Origin: Ilumatobacteraceae bacterium
GTDB taxonomy: Bacteria > Actinomycetota > Acidimicrobiia > Acidimicrobiales > Ilumatobacteraceae
Assembly: GCA_033344875.1 (NCBI GenBank)
Contig: JAWPMO010000001.1
Coordinates: forward strand, 4,737,595 to 4,801,594
Direction of reading: 5' to 3'
DNA length: 64,000 bases
The number at the start of each line of letters is the position of its first letter. Positions within the stretch are counted from its first letter, which is position 1. Below are positions 34,052 through 43,401 of the stretch, piece by piece. The notes beneath the pieces were generated by a model. It was given only the letters and a program-made list of their open reading frames with translations. It searched no databases and had not been told where the DNA came from. The translations under genes and the position numbers were made by a program.

Positions 34052-35941
34052 ATGGCGAGGACACTCACTTCACGCGGCGCGTGCGCCGCCCCACTCATCA
34101 CGGCGAGAATCTGGGCCATGGTCGGCGCGTTGCTGGCCACGGTCGTCGTCGGCGTCGCTGCGCCGGCGGAGGCTGCCGTGCTCGTCCAGTTCGAGGCCCT
34201 CGACGCTCCGCAGCGGATCGCCGACACCCGCCCGGACGGCGAGACCGTGGACGACATCGGCGCCAAGACCGGCACGATCAAGGCGGGCGCGACGATGCAG
34301 TTGCAGGTCGCCGGGCGAGCGGGCGTCGGCGACGACGCGGCGGCAGCGACCCTCAACGTCGTGGCGGTCGGTGGTGCCGGGCCGGGCTTCCTCACCGTGT
34401 TCCCCTGCGGTCAGGATCGTCCGAACTCGTCGAACGTCAACTACTTCGCGGGCACCGTCCACTCGAACGCGGTGTTCGCCGGCCTCAACGGCGCCGGGAA
34501 GACCTGCATCTACGCGCTGACCGAAGTCCACGTCGTCGTCGACGTCAACGGCTGGATGCCCGACGGTGTGTACGACCCGCTCGACGCGCCGCAGCGGATC
34601 GCCGACACGCGTCCGGAGGGCGACACGATCGACGGTGACAACGAGGCGACGGGAACGGTCAGGGCCGGAACCGACCTGGTGGTGCAGGTCGCCGGCCGAG
34701 CCGGTATCGACGCCGACGCCGAGGTCGCCGTCCTCAACGTGACCGTGGCGAACAGCGCTGCTCCGGGCTTCCTCGCGGCGTACCCGTGCGGCGAACCGTT
34801 GGCGAACTCGTCCAATGTCAACTACACCGCCGGTCAGATCACGGCCAACTCGGTGATCGCGAAGCTCGACGGCCAGGGCCGGACCTGCATCTACTCGCTC
34901 GCCGATGCCGACGTGATCGTCGACGTCAGCGGTTCGTTGAGCAGTGACTTCTTCGTGGGTCTCGACACACCGAAGCGGATCGTCGACTCGCGGCCCGAGG
35001 GAGAGACCGTCGACGACGACGTCGAGAAGGACGGCTTCCGGCGCAAGGGCACCACGCTGCAGTTCCCGGTCTCGGGCCGGGCCGACATCCCCGCCGAGGC
35101 GACGGCCGTGGCGCTCAACGTGACGATCACGAACGGCGTCGAGCCCGGCTTCCTGTCGTTGCATCCCCGCAACTCGCCGCGCCCGATCGCGTCGAGCGTC
35201 AACTTCTACCCGAACAGCGTGAACGCGAACATGGTGGTCGCCGGACTCGGCGGCGGGGGCATGGTGTGTCTGTTCGCATCGGCCGACGTCGAAGTGATCG
35301 TCGACGTGGCCGGCTACTACGTGGGTGACGAACCGGCCGACACCGGTACCGACTGCCCGGCCGAGTATCCGATTCGGGACCATTGGGACGGCTACCCGGT
35401 GGGCGAGTACCAGATGCCGCCGGGGCGCTACATCGCCGACACGCCGCCGGAGAACAACGTCTGGTGCGACACGATGCGGCTCCGGTTCCGGAGCTTCGCC
35501 GAGTACCGGAACGGCGACGACATCTTCGGCACGCACGGCGCGGCCGACGGCCGTCTGCTCGTCGACGTTCGCCCGGGTGACGGGTTCCTGAACTACCGCA
35601 CGATCTGGGGGATCGACACCGTCGGACCGTGCGACCCCCTGGTGCCGTACGTGCCCGAGGATCCGCCGATGCCCACCGGTTCGTTCGGCCCCGGAGACCA
35701 CATCGTCGGCCAACACATCGAGCCCGGCGTCTACCAGGCGGCCAAGCTGGCTGATCACAGCTGGTGCATCGTGAGCGTGCACGCCGCGTCGGTCGGTTTC
35801 GACGGGTCGGACAGCCAGTGGGCCGGGCACTACGACCAGTGGCCGATGCGCCGGTACGAGGACATCAACGGGGTGACCACCATCTCGGTCGCCCTGGGTG
35901 AGCACGTCTCGGTCGGAAACGGCTGCGACACGTTCGGGTGA
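34052..35941 (+). CDS. Secreted protein with three LDxPxRIxDTR repeats (629 aa)
   Basis: Exported protein of unknown function. Signal peptide with core WAMVGALLATVVVGVAA and probable cleavage after AEA (about residue 41). Three tandem domains of about 127 residues start near residues 50, 177 and 304, each opening LDAPQRIADTR or LDTPKRIVDSR and ending VVVDVNGW-like. They belong to the repeat type seen on actinobacterial surface proteins. The C-terminal part (about 435-629) has two related halves with MPPGRYIAD / IEPGVYQAA and paired cysteines. Monocistronic; two hairpins follow the stop. Confidence 0.85.
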   Translation: MARTLTSRGACAAPLITARIWAMVGALLATVVVGVAAPAEAAVLVQFEALDAPQRIADTRPDGETVDDIGAKTGTIKAGATMQLQVAGRAGVGDDAAAATLNVVAVGGAGPGFLTVFPCGQDRPNSSNVNYFAGTVHSNAVFAGLNGAGKTCIYALTEVHVVVDVNGWMPDGVYDPLDAPQRIADTRPEGDTIDGDNEATGTVRAGTDLVVQVAGRAGIDADAEVAVLNVTVANSAAPGFLAAYPCGEPLANSSNVNYTAGQITANSVIAKLDGQGRTCIYSLADADVIVDVSGSLSSDFFVGLDTPKRIVDSRPEGETVDDDVEKDGFRRKGTTLQFPVSGRADIPAEATAVALNVTITNGVEPGFLSLHPRNSPRPIASSVNFYPNSVNANMVVAGLGGGGMVCLFASADVEVIVDVAGYYVGDEPADTGTDCPAEYPIRDHWDGYPVGEYQMPPGRYIADTPPENNVWCDTMRLRFRSFAEYRNGDDIFGTHGAADGRLLVDVRPGDGFLNYRTIWGIDTVGPCDPLVPYVPEDPPMPTGSFGPGDHIVGQHIEPGVYQAAKLADHSWCIVSVHAASVGFDGSDSQWAGHYDQWPMRRYEDINGVTTISVALGEHVSVGNGCDTFG

Positions 35942-35989
35942 CCTGATCCCGCCACGGCCGCGGGGGTGGTCGTGGCGGGACCCGGCACG

Positions 35990-36025
35990 ACGCAGCCAGG
36001 AGCGGTGGTTCGCTCCTGGCTGCGT
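35990..36025 (+). terminator. Strong hairpin after the repeat protein
   Basis: Perfect 14-bp stem ACGCAGCCAGGAGC (35990-36003) with GCTCCTGGCTGCGT (36012-36025), 8-base loop, no T-run. A second hairpin, CCCGCCACG with CGTGGCGGG, lies just upstream (about 35949-35980). Together they probably end transcription before the TRIC-type gene. Confidence 0.6.
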
Positions 36026-36125
36026 CGGTCGTCCTGCCGAGCATCGCCGCGTCGGGTTACGCTCGCCCGGTCATGTCGGGGTCCCGGAGTTCGTCGAGCG
36101 GAGCGGTGCGTTCGGAGCGGGCTCG

Positions 36126-36737
36126 ATGAACTGGCTACAGATCCTCGACCTGGCGGGCATCTTCGTGTTCGCACTCTCCGGCTGTGTGGTCGCGGTCCGC
36201 AGCGACATGGACGTCGTCGGCGTGGTCGTGCTCGGTCTCGTGACGGCGCTCGCCGGCGGCGTCATGCGTGACATCCTGATCGCGGACCTGCCGCCGGCCG
36301 CGGTCCGGGAGCCGGGATACCTCGTGATGCCCCTCGTCGCCGCGGCGCTCGTGATCATGTCGCCGGCGCTCACCAACCGTCTGTGGTCGCCCGTGCTCGT
36401 GCTCGATGCCGCCGGCCTGGGGCTCTTCGCCGCCGTCAGCGCAGGCCGAGCGATCGACGCAGGTCTCGGCACGATCGGGGTCGTCCTCACCGGGACGGTC
36501 GCTGCCGTCGGCGGCGGCTTGGTCCGCGACATCCTGGCGAACCAGGTGCCGCAGATCTTCGCGACCGGCAGTCGTCTCTACGCCATACCGGCAGCGATCG
36601 GCGCCGGGATCGTCGCCGCCGCCCATGCAGCCGGGGCGCCCGACGGCGCCGCCCAGACGACCGCCGTGGCCGTGACGGTGCTGATCCGACTGCTCGCACT
36701 GCGGTTCGACTGGTCGGCACCACTCCCGCGCCGCTGA
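36126..36737 (+). CDS. TRIC-type cation channel / UPF0126 membrane protein (203 aa)
   Basis: Seven-helix membrane protein of the trimeric intracellular cation channel family (formerly YicG/UPF0126); homologues conduct K+ or Na+. Two inverted halves each carry the glycine-RD motif: GGVMRDILIAD near residue 44 and GGGLVRDILAN near residue 132. N-terminus starts directly in helix 1 (WLQILDLAGIFVFALSG). ATG at 36126 with GGAGCGGG upstream. Length matches the family. Upstream of, and separated by 23 bp from, threonine ammonia-lyase. Confidence 0.93.
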   Translation: MNWLQILDLAGIFVFALSGCVVAVRSDMDVVGVVVLGLVTALAGGVMRDILIADLPPAAVREPGYLVMPLVAAALVIMSPALTNRLWSPVLVLDAAGLGLFAAVSAGRAIDAGLGTIGVVLTGTVAAVGGGLVRDILANQVPQIFATGSRLYAIPAAIGAGIVAAAHAAGAPDGAAQTTAVAVTVLIRLLALRFDWSAPLPRR

Positions 36738-36760
36738 CGACGAGGTGCGATGATGTCGCC

Positions 36761-37996
36761 GTGGCAACCTCCGACGCTCCGTCCGTGACGATCGCCGACA
36801 TCCGAGCCGCCGCCGAGCGGATCGAGGGCCACGTGGTTCGCACCCCGACGGCCCACTCCTCGACGCTCTCGGAGATCACGGGGGCCGACGTCTTCGTCAA
36901 GTTCGAGAACCTCCAGTTCACCGCGTCGTACAAGGAGCGTGGCGCGCTCAACCGACTCGCCTTGCTCCCGGACGACGCGGCGGGGGTCGTCGCTGCGTCG
37001 GCCGGCAACTTCGCGCAGGGCGTCGCCCATCACGGCGCGCGGTTGGCGATCCCCACCGTCATTGTGATGCCGGTCACGACGCCGTCGATCAAGGTGTCGC
37101 GGACAGCCCATCTCGGTGCCGAGATCGTCCGGTTCGGCGAGACGTTCGACGAGGCCCGTGCCCACGCTGCGGCGGTCGCCGCCGAGCGCGGCTACGAACT
37201 GCTGTCACCCTTCGACGATCCTGCGGTGATCGCCGGGCAGGGCACCGTCGCACTGGAGCTGCTCGCCGACGTCCCCGAACTCGATGCCATCGTCACGCCG
37301 GTCGGCGGTGGTGGCCTCCAGGCCGGTATCGCGGTCGCGGCGCGGGCGCAGTCGCCCGGCATCCAGCTGGTCGGTGTGCAGAGCGAGCGGTTCCCGGCGG
37401 TCCACAACGAGGTGACGGGCAACGATCTGCCGGTCGGTGGTTCGACCATCGCCGAAGGGATCGCCGTGGCGACGCCGGGCGAACGCACGGTCGCGATCAT
37501 CCGGTCGCTCGTCGATCACGTCGAGGTCGTGACGGAGTCGCTCGTCGAAGAGGCGATCGGGCTGTATCTCGAGATCGAGAAGACCGTGGCCGAGGGCGCC
37601 GGTGCTGCGCCGCTCGCCGAGCTGTTGGCTCGCCCCCAGCGGTACCGCGGTCGCCGGGTCGGACTCGTCCTGACCGGTGGCAACATCGACCTGCGACAGC
37701 TCGCGTCCGTGACCTTGCGTGGGCTGGTCCGGAGCGGGCGGCTGACGACGTTCTGGGTCGAACTCGACGACCGGCCGGGCAGCCTGGGAGCGATCACGAC
37801 GGCGGTCGGGGAGATGGGCGGCAACATCGTCGAGGTCATCCACCGGCGTCTCGACGTGACGATGCACGCTCGGTCGAGCGAGGTGGAGTTGACCGTCGAG
37901 ACGAGCGACCGCGAGCACGCGTCGTCGGTGCTCGCCGGTCTGACCGAGCGGGGTTTCCGGGTGCGCGGCCCGAAGGTGGCCGACATCACCCCGTGA
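36761..37996 (+). CDS. ilvA: Threonine ammonia-lyase with ACT domain (411 aa)
   Basis: PLP enzyme converting L-threonine to 2-oxobutanoate and ammonia (isoleucine synthesis or threonine breakdown). PLP lysine in TASYKERGALNRL near residue 54, tetraglycine loop PVGGGGLQAG near 187, and a single C-terminal ACT domain (FWVELDDRPGSLGAITTAVGEMGGN onward) for allosteric control. The roughly 400-residue length with one ACT domain is the short actinobacterial form rather than the 500-residue enterobacterial IlvA. GTG at 36761 is the likely start; no strong ribosome-binding site. Convergent with an Lrp-type regulator, two bases apart. Confidence 0.92.
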   Translation: MATSDAPSVTIADIRAAAERIEGHVVRTPTAHSSTLSEITGADVFVKFENLQFTASYKERGALNRLALLPDDAAGVVAASAGNFAQGVAHHGARLAIPTVIVMPVTTPSIKVSRTAHLGAEIVRFGETFDEARAHAAAVAAERGYELLSPFDDPAVIAGQGTVALELLADVPELDAIVTPVGGGGLQAGIAVAARAQSPGIQLVGVQSERFPAVHNEVTGNDLPVGGSTIAEGIAVATPGERTVAIIRSLVDHVEVVTESLVEEAIGLYLEIEKTVAEGAGAAPLAELLARPQRYRGRRVGLVLTGGNIDLRQLASVTLRGLVRSGRLTTFWVELDDRPGSLGAITTAVGEMGGNIVEVIHRRLDVTMHARSSEVELTVETSDREHASSVLAGLTERGFRVRGPKVADITP

Positions 37997-37998
37997 CA

Positions 37999-38460
37999 TC
38001 ACCCCGTGACGAGGTGCACGACCGAGCGCGACAGGCTGGTGGCGAGTGCCAACTGCGACTGGCTTCGGAGCACGGTCGGAATGTGGGTGATCCGCTGCAG
38101 CACCTCGTGCAGGTGATCGTTGGACCGAGCGACCACGCGAACCAGCAGGTCGCCGGGGCCGGTGATCGTGTGGATCTCGACGACCTCGGCGATCGCGGCG
38201 ATCGCCTCCGTCGTCTCGTCGTGCGACCCCTGCGCGATTTCGAGCGTGCAGAAGGCGAGCACGTCCAACCCGGCGGCCGCCGGCGCGATCTCCGGGCCGT
38301 ACCCGATGATGACGCCTTCGTGTTCGAGACGGTCGAGTCGGGAGTAGACCGTGCCGCGGGCGATGTCGAGGTCGCGTGCCAGCTGCGCATGGCCGGCCTT
38401 CGGGTCGGCGTCGAGCGTCGCGATCAGACGTCGGTCGATGTCGTCGAGCGGTCGGCGCAT
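37999..38460 (-). CDS. Lrp/AsnC-family transcriptional regulator (153 aa)
   Basis: Amino-acid-responsive regulator. N-terminal helix-turn-helix: LDDIDRRLIATLDADPKAGHAQLARDLDIARGTVYSRLDRL; C-terminal RAM (ACT-like) domain from about residue 63, with GPGDLLVRVVARSNDHLHEVL. ATG at 38460. Divergent from the VOC-protein gene and convergent with threonine ammonia-lyase. Regulation of that neighbour by branched-chain or threonine-derived ligands is plausible but not shown. Confidence 0.93.
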   Translation of the reverse strand: MRRPLDDIDRRLIATLDADPKAGHAQLARDLDIARGTVYSRLDRLEHEGVIIGYGPEIAPAAAGLDVLAFCTLEIAQGSHDETTEAIAAIAEVVEIHTITGPGDLLVRVVARSNDHLHEVLQRITHIPTVLRSQSQLALATSLSRSVVHLVTG

Positions 38461-38609
38461 CGTCCAATCATGCCACGGCGGAACCTCTGTGGTGTGAACA
38501 CATCGCCCGCCTGCAGACGGCAGAGATGAGCATTCCGTTCACACCGGTTGCGTGGTTTCATGCAAGCGGCTTGGCTGACGGTCCGTCGTCGAGTGAGGGG
38601 AGTTCCGAC

Positions 38610-39233
38610 ATGAGCCATCTGAAGAAGGTCGACCACATCACGTACGCATGCCGGCAAGGCATGATCGAACAGTGGGCGTGGTTCCACATCGACGTGGAGG
38701 GTGGCACCCTCATCAACCGGATCGACGACGTGCGTCCCGACGACCCCGACAGCAGCATGAAGATCTGGTGCATCGACTTCGGCGAGTTCGGCGTGGCGCT
38801 GATCGAGGGCATCGACCGGGCCAAGAAGTCACAGGTCACCAAGTTCGTCGAGGTGCACGGCGACCACTCGTGTCAGCACGTCGCCTACGACACCCATGAC
38901 CTCGATGCGTTCGTCGATCACCTCAAGGCGATGGGTGGCACGCCGCGTGGCCAGGTGCTGGTGCGCAACGACGGGTTCGGCACGCTCAAGCAGATGTTCG
39001 CCCGCGGCTACGCCGAGGGTGACGCTGCCGAGGCGAGCTTCCCGGAGTACTGCCAGCGCCCGCGGGTCGACGACGAAGAATCGGTCGCGATCACGTTCGC
39101 CGAGGAGACCGGCAAGGGGTTCTACGACCAGATCGAAGACGCGGTCGCTGCCGGTGACGAGGCACCGTTCTTCGACTTCTCGAAGATGCCCGACGATTGG
39201 CAGGTGCCGGCCGCCGTCCCCAAGGGGAGCTGA
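38610..39233 (+). CDS. VOC-superfamily (glyoxalase/HPPD-like) protein (207 aa)
   Basis: Resembles the N-terminal half of 4-hydroxyphenylpyruvate dioxygenase-type vicinal oxygen chelate proteins. A first beta-alpha-beta module starts KKVDHITYACRQGMIEQWAWF. A second metal-ligand-type segment is GDHSCQHVAYDTHDLDAFVDHLKA, then GTLKQMFARGY and a Glu-rich part. At 207 residues it is shorter than HPPD (about 350), so it is a single-domain relative and full dioxygenase function is doubtful. ATG at 38610 with GGGGAG upstream. Divergent from the Lrp-type gene. Confidence 0.75.
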   Translation: MSHLKKVDHITYACRQGMIEQWAWFHIDVEGGTLINRIDDVRPDDPDSSMKIWCIDFGEFGVALIEGIDRAKKSQVTKFVEVHGDHSCQHVAYDTHDLDAFVDHLKAMGGTPRGQVLVRNDGFGTLKQMFARGYAEGDAAEASFPEYCQRPRVDDEESVAITFAEETGKGFYDQIEDAVAAGDEAPFFDFSKMPDDWQVPAAVPKGS

Positions 39234-39266
39234 GCTCCACGCCGGTCGGGTCGTCCGGCGACGGCG

Positions 39267-41495
39267 TCACTCCCGCGCCATCTGGGCCACGCCGGCTGCC
39301 TCGTGGTCGACGTCTTGGTCATGGTCCATGTCGACGACCACGCGGCGCAGGTTTCCGGTGAATTCGAACGGCGCGGCATAGTGCCCGACCGGACTTCCGC
39401 GATCGAGCCCGATGTCGAGTCCGGAGAACGAGATCAGCGTGAAGAAGGAGTGGTCGGTTGCCATCGAACCGACGTCGACGCCATCGACCGACAGCGTCCC
39501 GGTGCCGTGCCCGTCGACCCGCTCCATCCGGAACCCGAGTTCGTGGCGGCCCGGTGCGACCGGCTGATCGGAGCGGACCACGTGGTGGGTGCCGCCGACG
39601 TTGAGGTCGTGCACCAGATGGCCGCCGGCGAGGTGGAGGGAGTAGCCGCTCGTCGCGTCTCCGTGTGCCACGAGCACACCCTCGGCGCCGCCGTCGGGGA
39701 TCTCGACCTCGGCCACGATCCGGTAGCTGCGTGAACGCACGTCGGGTGCGACGTCGCTGGCGAGATGCCCCATCCCGGCCCAGAACTCGTAGTGGGTGCG
39801 TTCGCCGTGCACGCGAGCAGCGTTCTCGGCGAAGCGTTCACCGAACCGGTCGTCGAGCGGGAGTACCTGGTGTGCCTCGGCCTCCTGCCACCAGCGCTCG
39901 ATCATCGACGCCAGCCGTTCGGGGTGCTCGGCGGCGAGGTCGTGAACTTCGTTGAAGTCCTCGTCGAGGTGATAGAGCTCCCACACGTCGTCGTCGATCG
40001 GCGTGCCGGGCGCGTGGTAGGCGACCGCCTTCCACCCGTCGAGCCACAGTCCGCGATGGCTGAACATCTCGAAGTACTGGACCGACTTGCCGGTCTCGGC
40101 GGCCGGGTCGGCGAGCGTCGCGGCGAAACTCGTTCCCTCGATCGGCTGCTGTGCCGCGCCGCGCACCGTGGTGGGTGGCTCGATCCCGATCACGTCGAGC
40201 AGCGTCGGCACGACGTCGCTGCAGTGCGCGAACTGGTGACGGAGCCCGCCGTGGTCGCCGATGCCGGCGGGCCACGACACCACGAGCGGGTCGCGGATGC
40301 CGCCGCCATGCGTGTTCTGCTTGTACCGCTTGAGCGGGGTGTTGGCGGCCATCGCCCACCCCCACGGGAAGTTCGTGTGGGTGTCGGGACCGCCGATGTC
40401 GTCGAGTCGGGCGAGCTTCGTCTCGGTCGTCTCGTGGATCAGGTTGAACGGACCGAGCGCGTTGACGAACCCGAGCGGCCCACCCTCCTGCGACGCGCCG
40501 TTGTCGCTGAGCACCAGCACGAGCGTGTCGTCGAGTTGGTCGGTCGCCTCGAGGAACTCGACGAGCCGGGCGAGCTGCTGATCGGTGTGGTCGAGCATCG
40601 CCGCGTACGCAGCTTGGAGTCGCTGCGCAACTCGCCGCTCGTCGGCTGTCAGCTCGTCCCAGGGGAGCACCCGGGCGTTGCGTTCGGGGAGCACGGTGCC
40701 GGCAGGCACGATCCCCAGGTCGATCATGCGGGCGAGACGCCGTTCGCGAGCCGCGTCCCAACCGTCGGCGAACATCGGGTCGTAGTGGTCGATCAGTTCC
40801 TTCGGGCCCTGGTGCGGCGCGTGACAGGCTCCCGGCGCGACGTACATGAACCACGGAGTGTCGGGGGACCCGGCGCGGTGTTCGGCCAACATCCGGATCG
40901 ACTCGTCGACCAGGTCCTCGGTGAGGTGGTAGCCGCTCTCGTACGTGCCCGGCGCGGTCACGTGGGTGTTGTCGCGCACGAGTTCGGGCGAATACTGGTC
41001 GGTCTCGGCGTCGAGGAAGCCGTAGAACCGATCGAACCCGCGGGCGAGCGGCCATCCGTCGGTCGGACCGGTCGGACCAGTCTCGTACAGCGGGGTGACG
41101 TGCCACTTGCCGGTCATGTAGCTGCGGTAGCCGTGCGGCCGCAGCATCTCGGCAACCGTGCCGGCGCTGGTGGCGATCTTGCCGCGGTATCCCGGGTAGC
41201 CGCTGTCGAAGTTGGCGAGGCACCCGACGCCGACCGAGTGATGGTTGCGTCCGGTGAGCAGCGCAGCACGGGTCGTCGAGCACATCGCGGTCGTGTGGAA
41301 GCCGGTGTAGCGGATGCCGTCGGCGGCGAGCCGATCGATGGTCGGCGTCGCCGCGTCGCCGCCGTAGCACCCGAAGTCGCTGAAGCCCACGTCGTCGAAC
41401 AGCACCAGCAGGATGTTCGGTGCACCTTCGGGCGGACGTGGCGCGGCGGGCCAGTTCGGGGTGGAGTCGGCGACGGTCCGTCCGATCGAGGTCAT
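39267..41495 (-). CDS. Large arylsulfatase, formylglycine type (742 aa)
   Basis: Type I sulfatase of the long arylsulfatase group. Formylglycine site C72 in AMCSTTRAALLTGRNHH (CxTxR rather than CxPxR, common in this group). Metal motifs in LLVLFDDVGFSDFGCYGG and LVLSDNGASQEGG. A C-terminal beta-sandwich of about 150 residues (YRIVAEVEIPDGGAEG onward) follows the catalytic core. No signal peptide is visible from ATG at 41495, so it is probably cytoplasmic. It is outside the operator-marked regulon. Divergent from the acyl-CoA dehydrogenase gene, 65 bp apart. Confidence 0.93.
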   Translation of the reverse strand: MTSIGRTVADSTPNWPAAPRPPEGAPNILLVLFDDVGFSDFGCYGGDAATPTIDRLAADGIRYTGFHTTAMCSTTRAALLTGRNHHSVGVGCLANFDSGYPGYRGKIATSAGTVAEMLRPHGYRSYMTGKWHVTPLYETGPTGPTDGWPLARGFDRFYGFLDAETDQYSPELVRDNTHVTAPGTYESGYHLTEDLVDESIRMLAEHRAGSPDTPWFMYVAPGACHAPHQGPKELIDHYDPMFADGWDAARERRLARMIDLGIVPAGTVLPERNARVLPWDELTADERRVAQRLQAAYAAMLDHTDQQLARLVEFLEATDQLDDTLVLVLSDNGASQEGGPLGFVNALGPFNLIHETTETKLARLDDIGGPDTHTNFPWGWAMAANTPLKRYKQNTHGGGIRDPLVVSWPAGIGDHGGLRHQFAHCSDVVPTLLDVIGIEPPTTVRGAAQQPIEGTSFAATLADPAAETGKSVQYFEMFSHRGLWLDGWKAVAYHAPGTPIDDDVWELYHLDEDFNEVHDLAAEHPERLASMIERWWQEAEAHQVLPLDDRFGERFAENAARVHGERTHYEFWAGMGHLASDVAPDVRSRSYRIVAEVEIPDGGAEGVLVAHGDATSGYSLHLAGGHLVHDLNVGGTHHVVRSDQPVAPGRHELGFRMERVDGHGTGTLSVDGVDVGSMATDHSFFTLISFSGLDIGLDRGSPVGHYAAPFEFTGNLRRVVVDMDHDQDVDHEAAGVAQMARE

Positions 41496-41560
41496 GGCAG
41501 CATTGTCGCGGTTCGTCGGTCGACGCTCGCGATCGGACGGGCGCTGCGTACGGTGGACAC

Positions 41561-42706
41561 ATGCGAGATCTCTTCGACGACGAACACGACGCGTTCCGGG
41601 CATCGTTCGCGGGATTCGTGGCCAACGAGGTCACGCCGAACTACCTGCAGTGGGAGGACGACGGGATCGCGCCGCGCGAGCTGTATGCCAGAGCCGGTGA
41701 GTACGGGTTCGTCGGGATGGCGATACCCGAGGAGTTCGGCGGCGGGGGCTCGACGGACTTCCGGTTCAACCAGGTGATCGCCGAGGAGTTCGCGGCGGCC
41801 GGGATCGGCGGGGCGGGTCTCGGATTGACGCTGCACAACGACATCACGACCCCGTACTTCCTCGAGGTGTGCAACGACGAGCAGCGGGAGCGCTGGCTGC
41901 CCGGGATCGCGTCCGGTGAGCTCATCACGGCCATCGCGATGACCGAGCCCGGTACCGGCTCCGACCTGGCCGGTGTCACCACGACGGCGCTCCGTGACGG
42001 TGACGAGTACGTCCTCAACGGGTCGAAGACGTTCATCACCAACGGCATCAACGCCGACCTCGTGATCGTGGTGGCCAAGACCGATCCGTCCGAGCGTCAC
42101 GCCGGCATGTCGCTGCTCGTGGTCGAGCGTGACATGCCCGGATTCGAGCGCGGTCGCAACCTCGACAAGATCGGGATGCACAGCCAGGACACCGCCGAGT
42201 TGTTCTTCACCGATGTCCGCGTCCCGGTCGCGAACCTGCTCGGTGAAGAGGGCAAGGGGTTCAACTACCTGACGGCGAACCTGGCGCAGGAGCGGCTGTC
42301 GATCGCCGTGACGGGTGTCGCCACCGCCCGGGCCGCGCTCGGTTGGACCGTCGACTACGTGAACGATCGGGTCGCGTTCGGTAAGCCGATCGGATCGTTC
42401 CAGAACACGAAGTTCGTCCTGGCCGAGATCAAGACCGAGGTCGACGTCGCGCAGGCGTACGTCGACCAGTGCGTCATGCGGTTGAACGCCGGCACGCTCA
42501 GCGCCTCCGATGCCGCGCAGGCCAAACTGTTCTGCTCCGAACTCCAGAACCGGGCGGTCGATCGCTGCCTGCAGTTGTTCGGCGGCTACGGGTTCATGAC
42601 CGAGTATCCGATCGCCAGGGCCTACGTCGACTCGCGGGTCACCTCGATCTACGGGGGCACCTCGGAGGTCATGAAGACGATCGTCGCCAAGTCGCTCGGT
42701 CTCTGA
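41561..42706 (+). CDS. Acyl-CoA dehydrogenase (381 aa)
   Basis: FAD enzyme introducing the alpha-beta double bond in acyl-CoA. Family motifs: ITAIAMTEPGTGSDLAGV, YVLNGSKTFITNG, RVAFGKPIGSFQNTKF, QLFGGYGFMTEYPIARAY. The catalytic base Glu sits in SIYGGTSEVMK near the C-terminus. Standard length. ATG at 41561; stop overlaps the phosphotransferase-family gene by TGATG. Substrate chain type cannot be told. Confidence 0.95.
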   Translation: MRDLFDDEHDAFRASFAGFVANEVTPNYLQWEDDGIAPRELYARAGEYGFVGMAIPEEFGGGGSTDFRFNQVIAEEFAAAGIGGAGLGLTLHNDITTPYFLEVCNDEQRERWLPGIASGELITAIAMTEPGTGSDLAGVTTTALRDGDEYVLNGSKTFITNGINADLVIVVAKTDPSERHAGMSLLVVERDMPGFERGRNLDKIGMHSQDTAELFFTDVRVPVANLLGEEGKGFNYLTANLAQERLSIAVTGVATARAALGWTVDYVNDRVAFGKPIGSFQNTKFVLAEIKTEVDVAQAYVDQCVMRLNAGTLSASDAAQAKLFCSELQNRAVDRCLQLFGGYGFMTEYPIARAYVDSRVTSIYGGTSEVMKTIVAKSLGL

Positions 42707-43401
42707 TGCCCGACGTGCCGGGCCGGTTCCTGGCCGCAGGGCGCGCCGCCGACGTCTACGACCTCGGCGACGGCACGGTGCTGCGCCGGTACCGGACCGA
42801 TCGCGACTGCACCGCCGAGGCCCGGCTGATGATCTGGCTCGAGGCGAAGGGGGTGCCGGTCCCGACCGTGCACCGCGCCGACGGGAGCGACATCGTGATG
42901 GACCGGATCGCCGGCCCCACGATGGTCGACGACCTGGCCCGACGCCCCTGGCGGCTCGTGCGGCACGCCCGCAGCCTGGCCCGGCTGCAACGGGAACTCC
43001 ACCGGTTCGAGGCGCCCGACTGGATGCCGACACCGTGCGGTGTGACCGTCGGTGACCGTGTGCTGCATCTCGATCTGCATCCGATGAACGTGATCATCGG
43101 CACCGACGGCCCCGTGGTGATCGACTGGACCAACGCGAGCCGAGGGGACCCCGCGTTCGACGCGGCGATGACGTACCTGCTGATGGCGAGCTACGAGGCG
43201 GAGGGCGCCGTCGAGCGAATCGGCCGGTGGGTGCTCGTCACGGTCTTCGAGCGGGCGAGGGGGCGCGCCCTCGTGCGCAGTGGTGTGGTCGATGCGGCTC
43301 ACCACCGCTTGGGCGATCGGAACGTGACGCCGGGCGAGCGGGTGAACGTCGAGCGTCTGCTGGAGCGCGCTCAGGTCAGCGGTCGAGCAGCGCGGCGGTG
43401 A
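42706..43401 (+). CDS. APH-family phosphotransferase (231 aa)
   Basis: Aminoglycoside/choline-kinase-like fold. Catalytic loop VLHLDLHPMNVII (HxDxxxxN) and DFG-equivalent VVIDWTNASRGD. The N-lobe is short, with GRAADVYDLGDGTVLRRY as nucleotide loop. At 231 residues it is compact. Start overlaps the acyl-CoA dehydrogenase stop, so the two are co-translated, which hints at a lipid- or CoA-linked role. The 3' end overlaps the convergent oxidoreductase gene by 26 bp. Confidence 0.82.
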   Translation: MPDVPGRFLAAGRAADVYDLGDGTVLRRYRTDRDCTAEARLMIWLEAKGVPVPTVHRADGSDIVMDRIAGPTMVDDLARRPWRLVRHARSLARLQRELHRFEAPDWMPTPCGVTVGDRVLHLDLHPMNVIIGTDGPVVIDWTNASRGDPAFDAAMTYLLMASYEAEGAVERIGRWVLVTVFERARGRALVRSGVVDAAHHRLGDRNVTPGERVNVERLLERAQVSGRAARR

